Assembly: GCF_029852145.1 (NCBI RefSeq)
Contig: NC_079977.1
Coordinates: 11,466,640 to 11,530,639 of the forward strand
Length of the DNA stretch: 64,000 nt
Direction: 5' to 3'
Origin: Microplitis mediator
Lineage: Eukaryota > Arthropoda > Insecta > Hymenoptera > Braconidae
Part shown: in pieces, positions 51,621 to 62,630 of the stretch
Layout: the number at the start of each line of letters is the position of its first letter
How positions within the stretch are numbered: the first letter of the stretch is position 1
Notes under the pieces: model-generated
Database searches by the model: none
What the model saw: the letters and a program-made list of their open reading frames with translations, nothing else
What the model was told of the DNA's origin: nothing
Position numbers and translations under genes: made by a program

Positions 51621-52267
51621 CTGGCAGCTCCTGTATGGGACCCTAATAAGTATTACCTTTAAGTGTCTTTTGAATCATTAATAACCCTTATAATGACTGT
51701 AGGCTACTGATTTTTTATGTTTATCTTTTGCAAAGATATATTTTTGTTAAAAAAAAATTTTCTACGTTTTTATTTGTACTAAAAAAACATATAAGTTTGT
51801 TAAAACGCAAGATTTTAAGAAAAAAATGAGTTTTTAATTTTTTTTTAATTGTTCCACCAATTCAAAAAATTCAAAAAAATTCCTGAGTATAGAGGAGTAT
51901 GAAAGACGTTTTTCTGACGAATTTTGGTGAGTGACATATTTCAAAAAGGCTAAAAAAAAAAAGATTATAATTTTCTTTTCTCCGTTAAAAATCGCCTTTC
52001 CGTTTGAGAATCACGATCATATGATTTTTTCATGTTTTGGACTCGTAAGAATTAGGAAAAAATCATCATTGATTAATTCCGAATTTTACTATAAAAATAA
52101 AAATAATTTCGAAAAAACAGGTTTTTTCGAAATTCTCAAATACCGTTTGAGTTAAAGAGCTAAAAATTGAGGTGAATGATTTTCATTCGACACCAAATCG
52201 ACCCCCTAAGTTTGAGTCAAAAAAGCCATGGGGGCAGAATTCCTATATTAATCCGGCTATGCCCTTT

Positions 52268-52655
52268 AAAAAAATAAGTTAGAATGCAACTTTTTCGAAT
52301 TCTCTTTTATTCTCTCGAATTCTCGGCGAGAACAGATATTGCAAAAATTTTTTAGAATAAAAAAGGATAAGTTAGGATTAAAAATATTTAATCCTTTCTT
52401 ATTCTATTGAATCCACTGCGAGAACTAAAATTGAATATTATATTAGAATTAAAAAGAATTAGTTAGAATTAAACTTTTTGAATTCTTCTTTATTCTCTTG
52501 AATCTACCGCGAGAACAGAAATTGCAAAATTATTTTAGAATTAGTTAGAATTAAACTTTTTCGTATCCTTTATTATTCTCTCGAATTCTCCACGGGAACA
52601 GAAATTGAATAGTATTTTAGAATTAAAAAGAATTAGATAGAATTAAACTTTTTGA
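52268..52655. repeat. tandem-repeat array, about 95-bp unit, middle piece
   Basis: About four units share attctc-cgaatcc-ccgcgagaacagaaattgcaa and agaattaaaaagaattagttag. The last unit is cut by the LINE at ATTAAACTTTTTGA. Confidence 0.8.
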
Positions 52656-52872
52656 GGTTAGAATTTGGTGGCTGAACTGTAAACAAGTGTCTTCAATGTG
52701 CTCATAGATATTTGCGAAATTTCCGTCAATTTAATTGGTTCTTATTTCTGCAATTCTCCTAATTATAGTAACTAATTTTTCTTGCACATAATGAGTGATA
52801 AATTCAAGATAAAAGGATTCATACTAGGAGTGTCAATTAAAAAAAGCTAACCGCATAGGGTTTGAGGTTAGA

Positions 52873-54030
52873 ATGATCGGTGGTGTGTGCATAAAGAAGT
52901 TTATAGCAGATAATTCAGCAAGGATACCTAATACGAAGTCAAACTCACTTACTGTCCCAGTGAGTGAACAACTCCCTACAGCTGCAGAAAAAAGTAAGCC
53001 TGGTAGAAAACTTAAAGCTTTTACCTTTGGAGAGAGAGTTGGGTCGGAGTGCGACATCAGAGAATTCCTAGAGAGAAAACGAGACGCTGAAAAAGACCTG
53101 GGCTCCTCTTGGTCTGAATTTGAAGCTACGTTTTGTCCTCATAAACAAAGAGACAACTCCACAGATCCTATAATAGTAGAAAAATCTCGTGCAATTGATC
53201 AAGTTAACATCTTGGAAGCTTCGACTGGTGAGTTAAGCTCTGTTCCAGGTATAAGCAACACAGGTAAGATGGGTGATGGTTTCAAAGAAGTTCTTGAATC
53301 TCTGACCAAGGAGATCAGCTTGATAAGGAAAGAAGCATCAGATAATGTTATTAAACTAGAAGCAAAAATAACAAATTCCCAAGCTGTCAATGGAAAAGCA
53401 ATTTATGGTATTAAAGATGACCTCAAAAATATGGAATCAAGCTGGAATTCAAAATTGGCGGAATTAAAAAGTAAACAAACAGAGCTCGAGTCTGAGGTCT
53501 CATCCTTGAAGGAAGGAATAAGAAACAAAGCAGTCGAATCTGGAAATTCGGCAAGCGAGATGGCAAATGACCTCATGAAGAAAAGGGAGCTAAAACTAAG
53601 ACAAATGGATCAACTTGTATACGCACAAGAAAAGGAAGCAAAACGATTGAATATTATTATTAGGAATCACGAGTGGGAACAAGCGAAACTCCAGGAACAG
53701 GCTCAGAATTTTCTCCGTACCAAATTCAACACAGAAGTGATTTTAAGTAACATTTATCCTGCCGACAAGAAGGGGAAACTAATACGCGTCAAATTAAACA
53801 ATCAGGAAATCAAAGAAAATATCATGGCCACAAAAGCTTCTGTTTTAAAAAACAGTGAAATCTCTATTGTTCACGACCTCACAACTCGTGAACGTGAGAT
53901 AAAAGCGAACCTGGTCAAAACTGCGGCTGAGAAAATTAAGCAAGGTCTAAGAACACAAATAATAGGCAATAAACTCAGGATCGAAGATACATGGTACTAT
54001 TGGGACAGTCGTCTAAATAATATAAAATAA
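52873..54030 (+). CDS. LINE ORF1 protein, 385 aa
   Basis: This is an RNA-binding chaperone of non-LTR elements. After a charged N-terminus, residues about 135-250 form a heptad-like coiled coil (IKDDLKNMESSWNSKLAELK). An L1-type RRM-like domain and C-terminal domain follow (LNIIIRNHEW to about 385). The start at 52873 is the first ATG in frame. The frame is intact. Confidence 0.75.
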   Translation: MIGGVCIKKFIADNSARIPNTKSNSLTVPVSEQLPTAAEKSKPGRKLKAFTFGERVGSECDIREFLERKRDAEKDLGSSWSEFEATFCPHKQRDNSTDPIIVEKSRAIDQVNILEASTGELSSVPGISNTGKMGDGFKEVLESLTKEISLIRKEASDNVIKLEAKITNSQAVNGKAIYGIKDDLKNMESSWNSKLAELKSKQTELESEVSSLKEGIRNKAVESGNSASEMANDLMKKRELKLRQMDQLVYAQEKEAKRLNIIIRNHEWEQAKLQEQAQNFLRTKFNTEVILSNIYPADKKGKLIRVKLNNQEIKENIMATKASVLKNSEISIVHDLTTREREIKANLVKTAAEKIKQGLRTQIIGNKLRIEDTWYYWDSRLNNIK

Positions 54031-55532
54031 GTAAAACCCTTAAAACAGAAATTTACACCGATCTTACAGAATCCAATTATCCAAATAACAAAAAACTAAT
54101 TTTAATTGCATGGAACTCAAGCGGTATCAGCAACTTCTTTAATCACACAGCAATAACCGACGTTGACATCTTCTGCATATGTGAAACTTGGTCAACCACT
54201 TCATTAAAACTTCCTCGTGGTTGGGGGAATTATCAGGCTATATGTGCGAATGCAAAAAAGGAAAAAAGTACTGGTCGTGCAATTGGAGGTCTAGCAATTA
54301 TATTGAAAAAGAACTTCCAAACCAGAACCCTGGATGTTTCAGAAAGCTGGATTATTATTCATATTAAATCGAAATCTTATGAGGGGATCATTGCCTGTGT
54401 ATATTTTCGGCCATCCTGGAACCTAGAGGTACTTCTAAATCTATTCCAATCTGTCATGGATGAAATTTCTATCACCTATGGACATTTGCCTACGCTGATG
54501 TTGGATGATTTTAATGCACGGCTTGGTAATCTAAACTCACTTCCGGAGGAGATAATAAGTGGAACAGCTCTTAACCAAGAAAGGGTGTCACTTAATGCAG
54601 TCATCAACACCATAGGTCGTAGATTGGCCGATTTTATGCGTAGTAATAATTTTGCTCTACTTAATGGTAGAACATGCAGCGATACACCAGCCCAATTCAC
54701 TTGTTACCATATTGGACGCAGTATAGTGGATCTAGGATGGATAAGCTGTGCTAACCTTAATGATATAAAGGATCTGGAAGTCATACAGGAGGGAAACCCC
54801 TCTGACCACTTTCCAATTAGCGTAAACTTACTTTTAGCAAGTGAATCTGAACCTGACATACCCACAAAGTGCACAAAGGAAAAGATTTTTTCTTGGAAAG
54901 TAGAAGATAAGGAATCCTTTAAAGCTAACCTTAGGCACTCAAGTAAAGTCGAGGTAAATTTCAAAAAAGAAAGTGTGGATCAAATCAGCTCTAAACTCAT
55001 TTCTGCCATCACAGAGGCCGCACAAGCTGCTAACATGACAACTACTCGGCGTTCACACGGTTGGCAAGTACAAAAACAGAAGCAGGATTGGTTCGATACA
55101 GACTGCTACCACAAACACAGAAATCTAAAGCAGCTTTTCAAAGCCTGCAAATCATCTGCCTTTAACAAGTTGGAACTTGACTGTTACAAAAAAGTCAAAA
55201 GGGAATTCAAAAAACTGATCAGAAGTAAAAAGCAGCAATTTCAGAAAAAGAAACTGGACAATCTCGCAAACATAAAAAACACCTGTGAATTCTGGAAAAC
55301 AATAAAGGAGTGTAAAACCAAACACTTCAAGAAAAACCCAATACCTCTGGACACGTGGGAGGACGTGTACAATACGTGCAGTGCACCCTTTGAACCAGAT
55401 GAAACAATATACTATGGGGTGGAACACCCGGTTTTGGATCAAGAATTCACGATGGAAGAACTAAAGGAGGCACTCGCACGAGGCAACAATAATAAATCGC
55501 CAGGACCTGCAACATCCAACCACTTGTTATAG
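54021..55532 (+). CDS. LINE ORF2 fragment: endonuclease, RT deleted
   Basis: The frame is open from 54021, overlapping the ORF1 end by about 10 nt in the -1 frame, with no ATG at the beginning. Endonuclease/exonuclease/phosphatase motifs are visible: WNSSG near the start, ICETW, LMLDDFNARLGN (catalytic D and N) and SDHFP (catalytic D/H). The frame reaches the pre-RT NNNKSPGP motif and then hits an abrupt non-homologous end and a stop, so fingers, palm and active site are absent. The copy is non-autonomous. Confidence 0.8.
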   Translation, partial: YKISKTLKTEIYTDLTESNYPNNKKLILIAWNSSGISNFFNHTAITDVDIFCICETWSTTSLKLPRGWGNYQAICANAKKEKSTGRAIGGLAIILKKNFQTRTLDVSESWIIIHIKSKSYEGIIACVYFRPSWNLEVLLNLFQSVMDEISITYGHLPTLMLDDFNARLGNLNSLPEEIISGTALNQERVSLNAVINTIGRRLADFMRSNNFALLNGRTCSDTPAQFTCYHIGRSIVDLGWISCANLNDIKDLEVIQEGNPSDHFPISVNLLLASESEPDIPTKCTKEKIFSWKVEDKESFKANLRHSSKVEVNFKKESVDQISSKLISAITEAAQAANMTTTRRSHGWQVQKQKQDWFDTDCYHKHRNLKQLFKACKSSAFNKLELDCYKKVKREFKKLIRSKKQQFQKKKLDNLANIKNTCEFWKTIKECKTKHFKKNPIPLDTWEDVYNTCSAPFEPDETIYYGVEHPVLDQEFTMEELKEALARGNNNKSPGPATSNHLL

Positions 55533-55569
55533 ACTATGTAAATATGTCTCAGATACAATAAACAATATT

Positions 55570-55835
55570 ATTAAACTTTTTGAATCCTTTTTTATCCTCT
55601 TGAATCCACCGCGAGAACAGAAATCACCCAATTTTTTTAGAATTAAAAAGAATAAGTTACGATTCAAAATATTTCATCCTTTTTTATTCTCTTGAATTCA
55701 CCGCGAGAACAGAAATTGCAACATTATTTTAGAATTAAAAAGAATTAGTTAGAATTAAACTTTTTCGTATCCTTTTTTATTCTTTCGAATCCTCAGCGCA
55801 AACAGAAATTGAAATATTTTTTAGTAGATTTCATA
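55570..55835. repeat. tandem-repeat array, right piece
   Basis: About three more units of the 95-bp repeat. Confidence 0.8.
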
Positions 55836-55951
55836 AAAATCTAACTATTGTATTTGTCCTCATGATGGAATTTTCGAAAAATTTTACTACCTTCAAACTC
55901 AGCTCGGCGAGCTGAGTCAGGAAATACATTCAGTTCAAAAGTTTATATATG

Positions 55952-56019
<68 letters not shown>

Positions 56020-57179
56020 ATAACGCGCCGTTCTCCAACGATAGCGTCCGCAATTCTACACCGATCTTAATGAAACTGAGTAAAGTTATTCTATGGACGA
56101 TTACCTTGGATAAGTTCGAAGATGAGCCAATTCGGCCAATAAGTTTAGAAGTTATAGTCAATTTAAATTTTGTAAAATTTTCAAAAAAAATTTGTTTGCC
56201 GCTTTAACTGGATGTAACTTTTGAACGGAAAAAGATAGCTTATTTTCGTTTGTTCTATGTGGAAGCTCGTTCGATTGCCTACAATTTTGATTATACAGCT
56301 CATTGATTTGACAATTTTTTCTAATAGATAAATGGTTTTGAACATTTTCAAAATATTATAAAAGCTAATTTTATGCAGGTTTTCACTTTGATTATAGCCA
56401 CAATTTCAAACCGATCACCTTGAAACTTAGTATACGTATTTTATGCGTAACTACCATGTTCGAGTTTGAAAATGAGCTCAATCGGTCGATTAGTTTAGAA
56501 GTTATAGCATTTGAAAATTTCAAAAATGTCAAAAATTCATATTTTTACTTATTCTTCCTTCAATATCTTTTGAATGTGATAACTTATCGACTTTATATCA
56601 AATTCATCTGAAAGCTCTTCAAATAAGCTTTAATTTTCATGCCTATACATATGCCTAGACCACTAAAATTACTTATTTTACCATTCATTTATTGAAATTT
56701 TGCTATTGCATTGGTTCTCCTACTTCTTAGTACATTCATGGAGCTACTTAAATTCATATAATCGCAGTGTGACACTTATAAAATCCAAACATCTCAATTC
56801 AGTGGGTATATACAATTTTGTTTTATCGACAGTGTATAAATGATATGATATATCAATAACAAGATTAACATTGGTTATGATGATAATATTCTCCATATCT
56901 ACTCGTCGTTTGATATTCTAATAGGATTTTTATTTCAAATATTAGTACTAATTTCAAGTATGACACTTTGATATATCACAATCACATTTTCATCTTAAAA
57001 TATTTTATTAGTAGATTTTATTGAAAGCAAATTATCGCCTTTGTCCTTATGGTAGAATTTTCGAGCATTAAAACCATAATCTATCATAATTTTTCGAATA
57101 GGGTCCGGAATACCATTGGTCCGATAGTTTGAATATATGCATAGGTATCTTCAAATAACGTCAAATCAAAGCATATAGT
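55836..57179. repeat. diverged repeats and TA microsatellite, no gene
   Basis: A TA tract spans about 55957-56014. A unit containing ccgatc-ttgaaac-tag and gattagtttagaagttatag occurs at 56035-56170 and again at 56400-56530. A block at 55824-55895 recurs diverged at 57005-57075 (agtagattt, tttgtcct-atg-tggaattttcga). This looks like an old non-coding mobile repeat. Confidence 0.55.
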
Positions 57180-58156
57180 TGTAAGGGTTTGTCCTTGCTT
57201 CCCCGTACTAGGAAGTTTGGACAATCCTCCGATAGTAACTTGGGTGTTTGAAATTTTTGGGTTCTGAAATGTCTGACGTAGCGGAGTACGCAGCTCGATT
57301 TGGAATAGGGGAAAGGTTGTTAAAATAATATGACAAATGATTATAAATATAACTCCAGCTTTTTTATTATTAATAAATAATTAATTATTAAATATATACA
57401 CTTAATGTTTAATTTAATTCGTAATTTATAATTAATAAATTAGAAGTTTCGCGAAAAATTCCACTGCGCATGCGCCACTTCCGTTTCTCCGGGATACAAG
57501 TCCCACCTTTATTAATATAAATTTTCTCAATCAATTTAATTGTAACAATAATTTACGGGTCTTTTATTCAATTTAAACTAGTAAAGTAATTCGATAATGT
57601 CGAGAGAAAATCCTGACAAATAAAATTTATTGATGATAAATTACCGCATGCACAGAAAATAATGCGAATAAATAAAAAATAATTTAGAATGAAAGACGAT
57701 AAAATAAATGAGGGGATCTCCTCCACGTGTTTAACAAACCGTAATATTAGAAAATTCCCAAAAACCTTTATCTTGAAGAACTCACATCGACCTGTCCCAG
57801 ATGTTTCACAGTGCTGGTCATCTTGGTGAAAAACAGGATCTTTCCTTCCAACGAAACTTGAAGTTAAACGTATATGTGTTGGGGAAAAGAAATTACACTT
57901 GTGGCTAGTGGCGTCTGTCTGAATAATAAACTGTGGTAACGTTCTGATACAAAAGAAAGATTTGAGCGACCGCTCAGTTCGACAAGTTGATGATAATTAA
58001 TTTTCGGTTGTGTCGTCTGGCAACGAGGTGTCCAGTTTACCCCTACCTTCGTGCCGTTAAACCAAATTCGATGCAAGGGCGGGTGCGCGGATAAAGAAGG
58101 GCGCGAAATTTAATTTTTGCTGACCTGGCAGTCATACACCAGGTCACCCCGTTACA
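57180..58156 (-). repeat. Element C 3' LTR, 977 bp
   Basis: On the minus strand it starts TGTAACGGGG and ends CCCTTACA. A short G-rich purine tract (GACGGGGGT) precedes it. Confidence 0.75.
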
Positions 58157-58441
58157 ACCCCCGTCACCAGACTGACGTTAGGTCAGGAAAAATTAATTTT
58201 GGATAGGCCTTGGTTGGATTAGGTTGTTCTTTCATTTCAGAAAACATAAATAGTTTATTTTGACCTCAAACTCCTTCGCGGAATTTTGAGATCTGGAACA
58301 TAATGTTTGCCAAGGATTTTCCCTTTATCGTCTTTTAAAATCACAATTAATGGACTAATTATCTGATCAACTATAGCGGGTCCCAAAAATTTACATGCTA
58401 AACTCATGCTATATTTATCTACTTTTTTACTGAGTTTTCTA
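58157..58441 (-). other. Element C pol end and 3' UTR
   Basis: Likely remnant of the integrase C-terminal region after a frame break at about 58442, then untranslated sequence. Confidence 0.4.
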
Positions 58442-60940
58442 TTAGAATAATGAACGATCTCTTATCTTAAGAGTAGGAAGATCCTTAATGCCGTTATCAT
58501 GATATCGAGCCTGTTTCTCGCTCTCTTTTCTCATGATATCCTCAACCTTATATCGCAGCTGGTCTAAACGATTTACTCGCGCGCGCCAAGCTAGATTTTC
58601 GAGCTCTAAGTCGTCAATCTCGAGGTTAGTAATTTTTCCCGATAACCTGGGCTCTTTACCGTGTACCAGATAATAAGGAGACATCTTGAGTGATGCATGG
58701 TATGAACTATTGTATGCGAGTTGTAACTCACCTAAGTGTTCATCCCAAGATGTCCGATTTTTATCAATAAAAGCCCGAATCATTGGTTTTAGGGTCCTGT
58801 TTATCCGTTCGACAGGATTACCCTGAGGGTGAGCGACAGCGGTAGTTGTCAGCTTCACACCAGTTTCAAGTAAAAAATGTTTAACCAATTGGTTAATAAA
58901 TTCAGTACCGTTATCAGTAACCAAAAACATGAGATAAACCCAACGAGAAAACGCGCGATAAAAACATTTTTTAATGTTCTTGCCAGTTTGTTTGCGTAAC
59001 CGAAAGATTTCAATAAAACGGGTATACAAGTCGTGAACAATTAAGATGTACTGATAGCCATTTTTTGAACGAGGAAAAGGTCCTGTGACATCGGCAGCTA
59101 CAATTCCCCATGGCTCAATGGGCTGTCGTGTTCTCATGGGCCCTTGTGAAGAAGTCTGTTTGTATTTAACCTTCTTGCACGTTTCACAGGTTTCGACGTA
59201 GTCAGCGACATCTTTATACATGCTGGGCCAGTAATACTTGGTTTTAATGCGCTGGTACATTTTTTCCCGACCCAAATGTCCAGCGTCAGGTACATGATGA
59301 TTATTTTTCAATATTTCGGTTACTTCATGGTCGCGTAACACAATCTTCCAGGCATCTTGATCCTCTATAAACTCTTTTAAGTAATCAGGCTTAAAATACT
59401 GTAATTTGTCATCTGCAATTCTCCACTCTATAAAATTCTCAGGATGTTTCAGCACGTTTAATTTCTTAATTTCGTATCAATCTTTTGATTGGATATTCTT
59501 GAAAATAATACCTTCAGTTTTAACTTCCTTTAGTACTTCCGACCATTCAACAGGGCTGTCATCCTCATACAAACGTGATAGGGCATCTGGTCCCTCATTT
59601 TCGTGTCCATAACGATGCTCTACAGTAATCTGGTAGGACAGCAACTCCATTGCCCACCTTGCGAGACGACTATTGGGATCTCTTAAAGTATGTAACCACT
59701 TGAGGGAAGCGTGATCAGTGACCACGGTGAAAGGTGCTCCTTCAAGGTAACATCTCAGCTTACGTACAGCCCAGACAACTGCCAAACACTCCTTTTCAGT
59801 AGTAGTATAGCGGGTCTCTGCACCCCGTAGCGGACGACTCAAACAAATTATCAGATATTCCTTATCCGTTTCTGGATCCTTCTGCAAAAGGAATGCCCCC
59901 AATCCGGTGTCACTCGCGTCTGTATACAAGACATATGGCAGCCCTGGGTTTGGTATTGCTAAAGGTTTGGCCTTGATAAGTGCTTGTTTGAGCTTCTGGA
60001 AAGCCCCTTCTTCTTCTGGTCCCCATTTCCACTCTGAATTGACACTGCAAAGTTTATTGAGTGGTCCCTGAACTTTGGCTACGTTCTGCGAATGGCGATG
60101 ATACCAATTAACGAGTCCACAAAATCTTCGTACTTGCTTCCGACTAGTTGGACGAGGTAATTTTATGATCGGAGCAATTTTTTCAGGATCCGGGCGTAAG
60201 CCCTCGCTGTCCACAATGAAACCCAGGAACTTTACCTCGGATCTGGCAAACTTACACTTCTTTGGATTGATTAATAAGCCAGCTTCACGGAATACTTCAA
60301 AAACGAGTAAAAGTATCTGCTTATGCTCTTCGTATGTTGCACTGATGATGACCCAATCATCCAAATAGGCAAAGACCTTATCGATCCAAGCTCGAGGTAA
60401 ATTCTTTTCATGTATAAGATGTATAAAACGGTCTCGAAGCTTATCCATGGCTTTCTGGAATGTAGATGGTGCTCCAGATAAACCATATGGCATTCTTACC
60501 CATTCGTACTGTCCGCGTCCTTCAACTGAGAAGGCAGTTAAAGAAATGGAATCTTCCGCCATTAAAATCTGATGAAAGGCTTCGGTTAGATCCATCGTGG
60601 TTGGGATGACAGCTCCGTGCAAAGCACTCAATATCCTGAGCATGTTTGGTAGTGGGTGCGCAGGTAAAACTGTCCATCGATTAATGGGCCGATAATCGAC
60701 ACAGAATCGCCAGTCTCCGTTCGCCTTATGGACCATTACTGGTGAACATGACCAAAAACTATTACTTGGACGTATGTAACCCTTCTCCAGCAGCTCGTCA
60801 ATTTGCTTGAGTTCAGCAGTTATTACAGGACTTTTCCTATACGGACGCACCTGTATAGGTTTAACGCCGTGTTGAAGAACTATCTTATGTTGTACCAAAT
60901 TAGTTAAGCCTTGTTTCGGGAGTAGTTGAAATTTTTCCAA
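58442..60940 (-). pseudogene. pol: Element C pol: RT, RNase H, integrase with one in-frame stop
   Basis: One frame from 60940 to 58442 is broken by a TGA at 59479-59477. RT has the VDYRPIN region and the FAYLDD active site. RNase H has YTDASDTGLG and TDHASLKWL. Integrase has an HHCC module (CETCKKVK), the ADVTGPF and TDNGTEFIN aspartates and NPVERINR glutamate. The TGA falls between RNase H and integrase. The N-terminus joins the protease ORF across a frame change at about 60960-60985. Confidence 0.88.
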
Positions 60941-60984
60941 TTCTATCTTGAGAAATTTATCGAAGTCAGCCTCTTGACTAGAGG

Positions 60985-61782
60985 TTAATACCTGACATCA
61001 GGCACGCTGTTCGTTGCAATTAATTTTCTGAAACTGATAGAATTCTTTCGTGCCATCAAATCTCCATGTTTGATTAGCACAATTGATTTTAACGCCAAAC
61101 TGTAAAGCAAATCCATACCCAAAACAATTGAATGGCTTAAATCTTCCATGACGCTGAGATACTGTTCTCCAGCGACAGAACCAATTTGAATTATAAAAGG
61201 TGCACCACCTATTGTCTTGCACGCTGTGTGGTTGGCCAGAAGAACTCCTCGACGCTGTGTGTCATCCTCTTGTAGTTCTCCTGAACTAAATTGACATATT
61301 TTATTGTACACAGCCGAGTTTATGTATGACCTCTCGCTGCCCGTATCAATTATCCCGTTCAGCTGGATCCCAAACACCCAGACAGACACTGGTATTCTGG
61401 CTGTTATTGCTGGCGGACGAGAGCCAGTGCCAGATAAAAATCTAGAACGAGAAGCAATTTTATTAATGATGTGAGAGGGTAGGTGTTTACCTCTTAATAT
61501 TCCAGGCAGGAAACCAGCTCGAGAAGTCTCGGGTGACGTTGGTACACTGGAGGCTTGTTCTTCTTCAAGATCAGACTCCAATCCTGAGTCTAGTTCATCC
61601 TCCCACGGTTCATCAGGTTCTTCTGGATCTGTTAATGGTTCCAATCCACACAAAGAGGGCGTGCCCTCGATATTGATAGCACTTGGTTCTTCATTTTCAT
61701 CGGTACCGACTGGAGAAATTTCGATATCATGTGCACTTATCGGCGTATCTTCAAATAATTTTATTGAATTTTTAACCACCAC
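60985..61782 (-). pseudogene. Element C protease region
   Basis: The N-terminal about 110 residues are acidic (DPEEPDEPWEDELD). The aspartic protease motif IIDTGSERSYIN and a flap-like IVLGMDLL follow at about 140-230. It would be part of the pol polyprotein. Frame changes separate it from the RT frame and from the preceding ORF. Confidence 0.75.
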
Positions 61783-61815
61783 TGAACTCTCTGTAGATGA
61801 TAAATTATTAATACT

Positions 61816-62502
61816 TCAAAGATCAGAATAATTTAATTTTAATCCAGTAGACTTGAAGGTCTCTGGCACAGTATGGTCATCTGGGGACCGTTCTTCTTCA
61901 CCTAAGACTTCCCCCAGATGTACCTCGTCATTAATTAAAATAGGTAAATCCTCAAAAACGCTAAAACCATTAACGTTTTCAAATAAATTACAAAAACTAT
62001 TAAAACAAGTTTCTGAGGATTCTGGATTATCATTTCCATCAAAATTACTAAAATTATTTACACAAAGCTGATTTTTATCAGCATCAAAATTATCACTACT
62101 ACTAAAATTATTATTTACAGGAGCCTGTTCAATAACAGAACTCGTTTCAATAAAATTATTCATATTATTTACAATCGGCTGGGCCTTAACTTTACCAGCT
62201 TTACCACGCTTATTTATATCTGTTTTATTTTCAAAGAAACTTTTTGAACGTTTAACTACGGAAAATTTTTCCACGTTTGATGAGTCCTTCATTTCTAAAC
62301 AACAGGGGACGTGATTATCATCGTCTGCCCTGGAACTTAAATTTTTACCCTTTTGAGGGACGTGAGTATCAATGCCAACCTCATTATCAACACCATTTTG
62401 TACACTGGGGACGTGAATATCATCGTCAACCCATATATTATTAATATTTACAGCTTCAACAGTTTGGGGGGCGTGAAAGTCATCGCCAACCCCACCGAAC
62501 AA
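61816..62502 (-). pseudogene. Element C inter-gag/pol ORF with HVP repeats
   Basis: 228 codons of N/D/S-rich, low-complexity sequence. In the N-terminal half a short D-(D/T)-x-H-(V/A)-P motif recurs at near-regular spacing (DDIHVP, DTHVP, DDNHVP, DDFHAP), and a further DNA-level copy lies upstream at about 62520. No known domain. It may be a spacer in the polyprotein. Confidence 0.5.
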
Positions 62503-62630
62503 ATTTTTATCAACCTAAGTGACGTGAATATCATCGCCATCCTCAGCTAAAAATCTCATTTTAAATCTTTGATACCTTCTCATACTCCCTGGACTCATCT
62601 TTCGTTTCCTTTTCCGGATTCCCGAACTTT

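Larger units (their letters stand above)
49227..52267. mobile_element. fold-back transposon with nested palindrome, 3041 bp
   Basis: The left arm (49227-49858) is the near-exact reverse complement of the right arm (about 51640-52267): AAAGGG...AGCCGGATTAATAT at the left, ATATTAATCCGGCT...CCCTTT at the right. Inside, 49855-50946 is itself a long palindrome centred near 50400, and 50947-51640 is a spacer with tandem GC-rich units. No transposase ORF is present. RNA or single-stranded DNA from this region would fold into hairpins over 500 bp long. Confidence 0.88.
52642..55583 (+). mobile_element. LINE (non-LTR retrotransposon), internally deleted, 14-bp target duplication
   Basis: The body runs about 52656-55569 and is flanked by perfect ATTAAACTTTTTGA copies (52642-52655 and 55570-55583). 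It has ORF1, the endonuclease part of ORF2 and a short 3' end (AATAAACAATATT), but the whole RT core is missing. Intact ends with a missing middle indicate internal deletion, not 5' truncation. Confidence 0.85.
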
